Below the pieces are notes generated by a model. That model was given only the letters and a program-made list of their open reading frames with translations, made no database searches and was not told the DNA's origin. A stretch of DNA of 64,000 nt, from the NCBI RefSeq assembly GCF_011759375.1, contig NZ_JAARML010000007.1:1-64000 (forward strand), given 5' to 3'. The translations under genes and the position numbers were made by a program. Positions within the stretch are counted from its first letter, which is position 1; every line of letters begins with the position of its first letter. The stretch comes from Paraflavitalea devenefica (GTDB lineage: Bacteria > Bacteroidota > Bacteroidia > Chitinophagales > Chitinophagaceae). Below, piece after piece: positions 59,101 to 64,000 of this stretch.

Positions 59101-60984
59101 GCCTTGCAAATGGCGCAGTTGCTGGCGCAGGCCCCGCCGGTTACCGCAGCAGACGCAGCGCCCGTTTTACAAACATTATATCCGGCCGATACCAACACGG
59201 CGCCACTCCTGGCAGCCGTACTGGCGCAGGCCCCGTACCTACCACACGATGTAGCGCCTGTTATCAAACACCTGTTCCCGCTGGCAGTACAAAAAGCTAC
59301 CGACATGTATTCCCTGCTGGTAACAGCCTACCACCCTACTGTTATAACAGCACCGCAAATGGCGGCGGCACTGGCCAATGCGCCGTACGATGCGGTGGAA
59401 GTATCACCGGTGCTCAAAACCAACTATCCTGCTGATACCGGCACACCCGCTTTAATGGCGGCCCTGCTCAATACGGCTTATACCACGCCGCTCACAACAG
59501 CACAAATGACCGCTGCACTGGCCAAAGCGCCGTATATAGTAAAAGACGTAGCAACCTTCCTCGTGTCACAAACCACGTATGCCCCCGATGTAAACACGGC
59601 CACCAAACTGGCAAACGTACTGTACAACGCTTACCAGCCTGGCATCCAGGTAGCGGATATGCTGGGCGCACTGGCGGCCGTTCATTACAATGCGTACGAA
59701 AGCGCAGCGCCGGTAAAATCATTGTTTACAGCAGCTACGCCTGCTGAACTGGCCGTAGCCCTCGTAGCTACCTGGCAACCCATCGCCCCGCTCGGTTCAT
59801 TAACGCTGGGACTGGCGCTGCAATCTGCCTCAGTAGCACAGAACGACCTCGTGGTAGCAGTACATACCGCACTACCCGCTGTCACCGCCGGCGAAATGGC
59901 AGCACTGTTGGTCATTGCTTATTCCACCAACATCACAGCCGCATTGAGTGCAGCAGACTCCAATAAAGTATCGGGCAAGAACATCATTGCCACCGGGCCT
60001 ATCATTACCCAAAACATTCCTGCCATCACACCGCCCGAACTGGCAGGCGCGCTCGTCAGCGTATTCACGCCACCGAATACAGTAACAGATGATCTTAGCA
60101 AGGCACTTTGCAAGAGCTATACTACTCCGTCCGCTACCGGTATAGCCAGCGGTATCATGGCAGCTTTCCCGGCTACAGATGCCAACGGCCTGGCTGCCAC
60201 ACTCACAACAGGATACAGCTTTATCGGGCAAACATTGTCGACAGATGCGATGGCCGCAGCCATCGTAGCCGGGTTCACCTTTATAGGAAAGGACATTACA
60301 GAAACGCAGTTGGCACAATTACTGGTGGCAAAGTATCCTGGCCTCACACCATTGGCAGCAGCAAAAGCAATAGTAGGCGCTTATGGCGCCGCCAATACAA
60401 CAGTCGCCAAAGTACTGGACGGACTATTTGCCGGTTTCCCCACCCTTACGCCCTTACAATCGGCGGTAGCCTTGCAACAATCCTTTTCCCTGCCGCAGGA
60501 TCAGGCGAAGGCCATCGCGCAACCGCTGGTGCCCAAATTCAGCCTCACCCAACTGCCCAATCACGTAGGCTGCATCTCATTGGCCATGAAAGCAGCCGGT
60601 TTCCCGCTGACTGCAGTAAGCGGTGCATTTGGCATCATCTACAGTCCCGACTGGAACGCGGCCGATTACACTATCCTGTCCAATGTATACACCGGACAAA
60701 CCTGGGCAAGCCTGCTGCCATTGGTCAATGCAGGCAAAACAGCCGTGGAAGCCGCACAGAGCCTGAAAACGACCTATCCTTCTTTACTGCCGGGCGACAT
60801 GTGTCCGCTGCTGGCCGCAGGCTTCTACCTCGTGCATGTAAATACAGCAGTAAGGCCAATGGCCATTGCCATGAAAGCAGCCGGGTACACATTGGTACAA
60901 ACAGCCGGGGCCATGGGCATACAGTACACACCCGGATGGACAGCGGCAGATTATGCTATTGTAGTGGACGTTTATAAATCATAA
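53125..60984 (+). CDS. Giant two-part protein: beta-rich modules then alpha-helical repeats
   Basis: About 2,619 aa from the ATG at 53125 (alternative ATG at 53137; the frame opens at 53053 inside the previous gene). No signal peptide or membrane segments. The first roughly 1,400 residues are beta-rich modules that recur at about 125 residues; for example NLGQFAQFLGGDKLGGLLPAHL is echoed by SLGDMTQLLGGTQLVNVLPNSI. They recall large bacterial/fungal DUF6603-type proteins, an impression I could not test. From about 57,830 a charged, helical stretch begins, then at least 10 alpha repeats of about 51 residues with a MAxALAxAPYxAxxxAPVLKxxYPxxTxTxxxMAxLLxxAY pattern, and a C-terminal pair of 41-residue repeats. 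Probably a scaffold or an enzyme-tethering protein; role unknown. Confidence 0.75.
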   Translation: MDLSMQQTIEPVVLDPVLTALQQSLQQAWDTNPDHYLPVNAQTIGTGGAAIITLFQSNLNITGYTLTGNISITPDTNDNTLTVAGDSADTIIAIGGPTLTAVFSVVNQQLEIELTLAAQDPWTFADTFPAFANTWFAQLNFVDTDTIFPVFILSGIQHTVPNGTIQAGLNFSAQLNLQPPWNILLSLVTNAPNPLPLLGKVVVNDPVTTSTNLLAALPSFSFNVPGIKTLAFNNPGFGVNGLATVYDSVNYLQLDCFVMADITLDGYTLPLAARLPIGGSQPLLMLQPGKQVALAEIAGFFTALFTGSAPGVLSAALPTFLDTLLNKFSLTGFVVTLKGDWSGFDGITLSIASTNAPDTVLWPLLPGVFELKEAGIAIQLQPAAGNTYATSGSIWGSVAVGQSLLIGTVIPLPVGSGEWIFSASAANAIPNLGQFAQFLGGDKLGGLLPAHLADVGGFSLTNLTIKYNPATQTLTSLSIALITDNTWTIIENWFLVKQLSLQMQVNTPLTSPQLIGNFTGTLIIGSIGVTVSIQRAVPTADWMLQVQTTSIVLPSLGDMTQLLGGTQLVNVLPNSIVQNHFNLDDLTISINISQQKLNILSFLLDSPDQWDIITGLLAINKPGVYLNFDWTNPPGVAITGRIYGDLIFAGADFYVEAVKNTDSWDLSASLQENTPLTLFNAADAIIPNSSQQLATLGAPNIVLSVANITYHTKDKSYELEGVVNINDPVKNQPWSFNVGQTGIAIKDIGIKVTSKQGDNKEPQGTKVFLKGTLQIGANITFNITYEVGGDLVIKGTLVEAGQYVSLKDLVSGLCNPDASHVSWTSAFESLDQVRFTNVQLSFTIGTNPSFQVYGTMLIAGVQVDAVFVLTRQTTWNFVVGVKVSMSPNWSIPGFTNTLSTFNLQQATFALVISSFDNPYTLPPAIGITEVTSVAKGLNFYAAFQISETDNRFQAAKAVLPTGVLPVQTSLVIQGLITDPLDKSYVEVVLNSVAGGLPLMGWEAVRLKKFSLRLYAEPAIALHGEFIMTMITDAQNNYLILAIDLKASVSEIAIVFIPSMPFKDRPVIIAWVNALGITGLTFYLTDLELGIKPFAGPALTGTVGGGIDFTSSQHPGVVHAAAAIVQPNTVMAGRLPDPVIVQELHRKSALQLMSANGTTTFCDMNAPINLSQPIDTNIRVEGKIGFLIVPESPEPVIPNKVGLRMVNFTLPYMLRRFANITLPEVLFPVLFPDICFYVSFDPTKPSKTLEFEFNGQIVVFGFHGHIAAQCNQNRIYLNAGMDPVAFAVNGSNLLVIQRSATDAANGPFVIIDSAPVKPEDPNLSAALYCNFFDFILFQGTALVKVDQHNIADSYFYFDMAGSAGSLANMQLHLEYQKAKYLNITGSFALFLDTAHIPGFDITNNNNNQTVRAADQIDLSKMPGQGVDLAATFTMILDNRGITPNFTLNGSGGFRVHVGPCDIPLTLQFNVGSVNANTISQLPATIASQMMANAASIFTAMYRTAECFAELVKLGVIIFNDAVEAAKVLAKFFVTGIDLASKLLDELGNDVEKVADWLWNIFDSKDSEKNTKALKDNTNYSDDDIARAVKDTAGPTYTAEMLIRDQAYAGYNATQAAGALVKNFSQYNNDPVNTGKLLKAKYSYLQIAPALHTQFPSYTSKAEDMYTVLQQVFTSTLTAQQMANALALIYPAKDVARALRTHYPPDTDTAPKMATLLLTAYQQAGHPLLVNDLAGALAPLYSAAAVAKVLKDNFPDQTGTPGAMAGILQTAYTAAGITLQAADMTGALANAPYEAKLVAPVIHTRYPNDTQTALQMAQLLYAAYPAIQSNPGDMAVALAAVPYPAAGIATALQTLYQQQVQHAAQMAALLAQAQVLPKDAAPVLKQLYPTETATPQQMISILLTAYQATPITFTNMAAALAAAPYDAADTAPALHTQYPLQTQTAADMLTGLQQAYTNPAITVAVMMKALKACTYPISDIAATIKQHYATDVPHALQMAQLLAQAPPVTAADAAPVLQTLYPADTNTAPLLAAVLAQAPYLPHDVAPVIKHLFPLAVQKATDMYSLLVTAYHPTVITAPQMAAALANAPYDAVEVSPVLKTNYPADTGTPALMAALLNTAYTTPLTTAQMTAALAKAPYIVKDVATFLVSQTTYAPDVNTATKLANVLYNAYQPGIQVADMLGALAAVHYNAYESAAPVKSLFTAATPAELAVALVATWQPIAPLGSLTLGLALQSASVAQNDLVVAVHTALPAVTAGEMAALLVIAYSTNITAALSAADSNKVSGKNIIATGPIITQNIPAITPPELAGALVSVFTPPNTVTDDLSKALCKSYTTPSATGIASGIMAAFPATDANGLAATLTTGYSFIGQTLSTDAMAAAIVAGFTFIGKDITETQLAQLLVAKYPGLTPLAAAKAIVGAYGAANTTVAKVLDGLFAGFPTLTPLQSAVALQQSFSLPQDQAKAIAQPLVPKFSLTQLPNHVGCISLAMKAAGFPLTAVSGAFGIIYSPDWNAADYTILSNVYTGQTWASLLPLVNAGKTAVEAAQSLKTTYPSLLPGDMCPLLAAGFYLVHVNTAVRPMAIAMKAAGYTLVQTAGAMGIQYTPGWTAADYAIVVDVYKS
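58147..59781 (+). repeat. Coding array of about 51-residue alpha-helical repeats
   Basis: Within the giant gene, successive units begin with a MAxALA element and run through APY, AP-hydrophobic-K, YP and MAxLL elements, with AY at the end. Some units are shortened to about 33 residues. Unit boundaries drift, as expected for divergent duplications rather than fresh expansion. At the very end two 41-residue units beginning with AMKAAG (about 60570-60696 and 60855-60981) form a separate pair. Confidence 0.7.
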
Positions 60985-60996
60985 AAATATAAAAAC

Positions 60997-61875
60997 ATGG
61001 AAAACACAACAGCCACCTATTCAACCAGTGAAGCCATACATGCATTTGTTGCACAACTGGGTACGGAAACAATATTGGATACAGCCATCGGATGCCGGGT
61101 GAGCGGTATACTGCCTGTACCATGCGCGCCTATCTTATTAGCTACTTTCCCCGGAACAACCGTTACCGTGATGGCCAATACGGTCACCACTGCCTGGGCC
61201 GGCATGATAGATGTACCTACGCTTACACAGGCACTGACAGACTGTAACTATCTATCAACCGACATCACCACAGCAGTACAACAGGCCATCAGTCTTACGT
61301 ATTTACAGAATGCGCTGTACAACGACAGCCAATCTGTCAACAAAGCAATAGCCTTATACCAGGGCGACCTCACCAAAATGAAAACGGCTGAAACAGTAGA
61401 TTACCTTGTCATCTCTGCCCTCCCCAATGATTATACGCCTACGCCTGGTTCCATGATCGCTGCACTCAACAGCATTGGTGTATCAGTAGCAACACTGGCA
61501 CAAAACAAAGCGGCCGACTACAGGCCTACCAGCTATTGCTGGGTATCGCAACCTATCTCTAACCAGGCTTTTAAAAGGATCATTTGTTTTGAAGCTACCC
61601 AGCAAGGCAATGGCGCAGCTTCCCAGGTGCCGGGTATTTTTACATCCCTGCAACAGTTTGCCGGCACTGCTGCACAAAACATCGTGGTAGCCACTTCTAT
61701 GGTCTGCACCGGCTCCGCCGGCGCCACACCGGCCAATATACTCACGGCATTATTCAATGGCTGCAAGGCCACCATCACCACCACCTTTTCCCTGATGTGT
61801 TTTAAGATCGTGAACTTCAACGCCAGTTGGACCGCTTCATTGAACCAGTTGTTTACCCAGTTAAAACAAGGATAA
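60997..61875 (+). CDS. Macro-like domain protein with helical-repeat N-terminus
   Basis: 292 aa, 12 bp after the giant gene. Residues 1-115 include TLTQALTDCNYLSTDITTAVQQAISL, which resembles one unit of the giant protein's alpha repeats. Residues about 118-290 form a domain shared with the next protein: a GDLT motif at 123-126 after a hydrophobic strand, VDYLVISALPNDY, an insert with TSYCWVSQP, and a Gly-rich VCTGSAG at 236-242. This pattern (GDIT-like strand, D-hydrophobic strand, P/C-x-x-G-x-G-G loop) fits a divergent macro domain, which binds ADP-ribose or its derivatives. The assignment is my inference. It has no ART domain, so it may be a reader or hydrolase. Confidence 0.65.
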   Translation: MENTTATYSTSEAIHAFVAQLGTETILDTAIGCRVSGILPVPCAPILLATFPGTTVTVMANTVTTAWAGMIDVPTLTQALTDCNYLSTDITTAVQQAISLTYLQNALYNDSQSVNKAIALYQGDLTKMKTAETVDYLVISALPNDYTPTPGSMIAALNSIGVSVATLAQNKAADYRPTSYCWVSQPISNQAFKRIICFEATQQGNGAASQVPGIFTSLQQFAGTAAQNIVVATSMVCTGSAGATPANILTALFNGCKATITTTFSLMCFKIVNFNASWTASLNQLFTQLKQG

Positions 61876-61903
61876 ATCATTCTTTAATCATTATACTTTA
61901 ACT

Positions 61904-63106
61904 ATGGCATTGCAATTAATTGATTCCTTCACCATTGATAACGCAACCAGCGCACCCGTACTGCAATTGTGTATGGGCGATCTTACCAATATGGCGCCGA
62001 CCGATGCAGTCACCTTCCTTGTCGTGTCTGCGCTGCCCGGCGATTATTCCCCCACGCAAGGTTCCCTCATCGGCGCACTCAGCCAGGCAGGCGTTTCAGT
62101 ACAGCAGCTATCACAAAACAAAGCAGCCAACTATGAACCCAAAACGCCTTGCTGGATATCCAACACTGTTGGTACTCCCAGTCCCGGCATTCAATTTTCC
62201 CGGATACTGTTGTTTGAACCGGCCAATCCATCCCAAACAGCCACAGGCCTGGTATGGAGCATCTTCCAGGCATTGAACTGTTTCCAGGGCAATACCAGCA
62301 CCTCCGTCGCATTACCCATGATATGCACCGGCAGCGGCGGCGCTTCCTACCAGGCCATCATGCAGGCATTATTTTATGCAGCTACCTATGCCGGATCACT
62401 GACGGCTTATCCCATGCCCACCATTAAACTGGTAGCCTACAACAGCAGTCAGTTAGCGCTTGTACAACCTACTTTCACCGCCCTGAAAGGTACCTACCAG
62501 AACCTGGTCAATCTTAACCTGCCGGGCGGTTACCAGAGTTACGCCCCTTCGGCCTGGAATGCGGTACAGGGCATAAGCCTTCCTGCCGGACTTACCAAAC
62601 GCCAGGCCTTTGCCGTAAGGATGTATACTACCAATTACTATTCCACGATCAACAGCGTCCTGCGCAATCCCACCGATCCCAGCTATGCTACCATGATGCC
62701 TTTGTTCAGCGCCATTGATTCGGGATTGTTTAACATTGCCGCTTCACCGGGCATGACCTACCGGAGTGAGAGCAACATGTCGCCGCAAAGGATCGCACAA
62801 TATGCGCCCGGGGCCTCCATCCTGCACCTCGCTTATACCAGCACGGCCAGACCGGCAGGAGGATGGTACAACGGGCCTTATAAATTTGACATCAATGGTA
62901 TTACCTGCCGGGGCGTAAACTTTGTCTCCCAGTATCCTTCAGAAAATGAATACCTCTATCCCCGGAACATGATCGCCGTAGTGAACAACAGAAGTTGTAA
63001 TGGCAATAACAGCCAGTGTACCTTTACCATGACAGAAACACCGGTCAACTATTGTTCGGCCACGGTGGAAGAATTTATAGCCCGTACAAAAGCTGAAATC
63101 TTTTAA
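61904..63106 (+). CDS. Macro-like domain fused to an ADP-ribosyltransferase domain
   Basis: 400 aa, no signal peptide. Residues about 20-200 are homologous to the macro-like part of the preceding protein (GDLT at 25-28, ICTGSGG at 140-146). Residues about 232-362 show the R-S-E pattern of ADP-ribosyltransferase exoenzymes. The helix ends in YYSTINSVLRN (245-255); Arg287 lies in MTYRSES; a serine strand YTSTA (311-315) provides the S-T-S-like element; and an Glu-Asn-Glu motif (347-349) in SENEYLYP supplies the ExE catalytic pair. Such enzymes transfer ADP-ribose from NAD to an amino acid, often Arg when ExE. The fusion of a macro-like reader/eraser with a writer is striking. Toxin, regulator or defence effector are all possible. 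Confidence 0.75.
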   Translation: MALQLIDSFTIDNATSAPVLQLCMGDLTNMAPTDAVTFLVVSALPGDYSPTQGSLIGALSQAGVSVQQLSQNKAANYEPKTPCWISNTVGTPSPGIQFSRILLFEPANPSQTATGLVWSIFQALNCFQGNTSTSVALPMICTGSGGASYQAIMQALFYAATYAGSLTAYPMPTIKLVAYNSSQLALVQPTFTALKGTYQNLVNLNLPGGYQSYAPSAWNAVQGISLPAGLTKRQAFAVRMYTTNYYSTINSVLRNPTDPSYATMMPLFSAIDSGLFNIAASPGMTYRSESNMSPQRIAQYAPGASILHLAYTSTARPAGGWYNGPYKFDINGITCRGVNFVSQYPSENEYLYPRNMIAVVNNRSCNGNNSQCTFTMTETPVNYCSATVEEFIARTKAEIF

Positions 63107-63117
63107 ACACTCCTATC

Positions 63118-63507
63118 ATGACTATAAACGAATTTCCCAAAGAACATCTCGAAACGATCCTGTCTCAAGCTCACCGGATCACAAACATGACACCGAAAGA
63201 AGCCCTCTTTACTACCTCCGAGAATATACCCTCCCACCTGCAGTTGATCACCATAATGGATGTCACGGGCTTCGTGGAACCATTTGATCATACTGCCTGG
63301 AGCGAAGCACTGGGATGGGATAAGGTAATGTCGCCGGAGACGCTGGCAACAGCCGATTTTGAAACCTTGCGTAAACTCATCACCACCCATGTTCGCACCG
63401 ACAGGTTCGTACACGGGCATTGGGACAGCCTGCTTGCCAGCGGGTATATCGCAAAATTCCTGGCCCGTTTGCAGGCTTTATACAACAGCGCCTATCCACA
63501 ATCATAG
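63118..63507 (+). CDS. DUF6508-like protein
   Basis: 129 aa, cytosolic, 11 bp after the ART gene. The C-terminal part (GFVEPFDHTAWSEAL, MSPETLATADFETLRKLITTHVRTDRFVHGHWDSLLASGYIAKFLARLQAL) matches the pattern I recall for DUF6508: the PFDW/H-type start, ADLETLRKLLTxHVRxxRFxxGH, and a final small helix. Several conserved polar residues (D, H, R) suggest a real activity, but none is established. It is part of the same run of co-oriented genes and may act as a modulator or immunity partner of the ADP-ribosyltransferase. Confidence 0.7.
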   Translation: MTINEFPKEHLETILSQAHRITNMTPKEALFTTSENIPSHLQLITIMDVTGFVEPFDHTAWSEALGWDKVMSPETLATADFETLRKLITTHVRTDRFVHGHWDSLLASGYIAKFLARLQALYNSAYPQS

Positions 63508-63534
63508 AACAGTAACAGTAAAAGCATAGTCATT

Positions 63535-64000
63535 ATGAAAGCTTATGTCAGGCAGTCTCTTTACCGCTTTGTGATCTTATTACTCTTGCTGGCAGTCGGC
63601 CGGTCCTCAGGGCTCAAAGCCCAGGGACCACCGGCTCCGGGTACCTTCCTCAGTGCATCCGACTTTCATTTCAATCCTTTTTTTGACCCCTCCCTCGTTG
63701 ATACGCTGGTGCGTACGGATTATACGGGCTGGGCAGGCATCTTTGAATCATCCGCTATCACTACGCCCAACAGCTACGGCAGTGATCCGAACTACCCTTT
63801 GGTCAAGTCCGCCCTCACGGCCATGCAGCAGCAAAATCCGCAACCGGCATTCATCATCATCTCAGGCGACTTTTTATGCCATGATTTCCAAAGCAACTTT
63901 GGCTATTATGCCCGCAAGTATCCCGATTCGCTCCAGTCATTCATTACAAAGACCATCAATTTCATGGCCTGGATGCTGGACCAATACTTCCCACAAACGA
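63535..64000 (+). CDS. Secreted metallophosphoesterase (3' end outside window)
   Basis: 155 codons before the window ends. The N-terminus is basic and hydrophobic (MKAYVRQSLYRFVILLLLLAVG, cleavage after SGLKA), so the protein is exported, unlike the preceding ones. Calcineurin-like phosphoesterase motifs follow: the first metal-binding segment SASDFHFNPF and the second ISGDFLCHD (Asp and a later His). The order and spacing resemble acid-sphingomyelinase-like phosphodiesterases. It starts 27 bp after the DUF6508-like stop, so it belongs to the same operon by position. A cyclic nucleotide, ADP-ribose-type or lipid phosphodiester could be the substrate. Confidence 0.75.
   Translation, partial: MKAYVRQSLYRFVILLLLLAVGRSSGLKAQGPPAPGTFLSASDFHFNPFFDPSLVDTLVRTDYTGWAGIFESSAITTPNSYGSDPNYPLVKSALTAMQQQNPQPAFIIISGDFLCHDFQSNFGYYARKYPDSLQSFITKTINFMAWMLDQYFPQT

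Noticed and set aside
53535..60931. Many minus-strand frames, some over 200 codons, inside the giant gene
   Set aside because: The giant's low stop density and Ala/Pro-rich codons leave antisense frames open; none has family motifs or start context.
1..64000. tRNA, rRNA, riboswitch, prophage and conjugative genes
   Set aside because: None seen by eye. A covariance-model scan would be needed to exclude small structured RNAs.

Overview
The window looks like a chromosomal segment of a Bacteroidota bacterium, most likely of the Chitinophagaceae (Chitinophaga/Niastella type). This is inferred from several things. Some promoters have the Bacteroidota form TTG-N19-TAnnTTTG. There is a propeller-type sensor kinase beside carbohydrate-active enzymes, several beta-lactamase-fold serine hydrolases with C-terminal TPRs, YceI lipoproteins, LytS/LytTR pairs, and permease-M1 peptidase ABC exporters. 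The species cannot be fixed from sequence alone. I saw no rRNA or tRNA gene and no CRISPR array.

0-9 kb: the tail of an IS21-type element (istB plus terminal repeats). Then three tandem seven-bladed-propeller lipoprotein genes, one of them broken at a junction with a beheaded YceI gene. Next come a serine hydrolase divergent from a membrane-anchored winged-helix regulator, and a compact operon of ECF sigma factor, 85-aa protein and ClpP-like protease. 9-19 kb: a YceI lipoprotein, an orphan DsbD-alpha-like protein, a serine hydrolase, and a TPR histidine kinase with a sigma-54-type response regulator, divergent from an epoxide-hydrolase-like lipoprotein and an alginate-export-like barrel. Two palindromes lie between the divergent units.

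19-27 kb: a split hybrid two-component system (propeller kinase plus AraC-type response regulator) beside GH43, GH105 and GH5-like enzymes and a sulfatase remnant. This is probably a small pectin/arabinan-type utilisation cluster. A shared motif precedes GH43 and GH5. 27-34 kb: an ABC exporter with a fused M1 peptidase, divergent from a LytS/LytTR pair. 34-37 kb: a large cytosolic fusion of a metallo-beta-lactamase fold and a caspase/gingipain-like protease, with a small downstream gene.

37-51 kb: a VOC protein, a MacB-like permease, a RibD_C-type reductase and the remnant of a second copy, a small barrel protein and the remnant of a second copy, a serine hydrolase, a chromate operon whose first gene fuses ChrB to an AraC domain, a SUFU-SUKH polyimmunity protein, an NADP-binding protein, a Crp-type regulator, and a MarR regulator with a clear operator and promoter followed by a barrel protein.

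51-64 kb (open at the right edge) is the most unusual part. It holds an HNH nuclease, a degenerate HNH-like partner, a protein of about 2,620 aa made of beta-rich modules followed by about 51-residue alpha-helical repeats, a macro-like protein, a macro-like protein fused to a recognisable R-S-E ADP-ribosyltransferase domain, a DUF6508-like protein, and the start of a secreted metallophosphoesterase. All run in the same direction with gaps of roughly 10-30 nt, so they probably act together. An ADP-ribose-centred conflict or signalling system is my leading inference.
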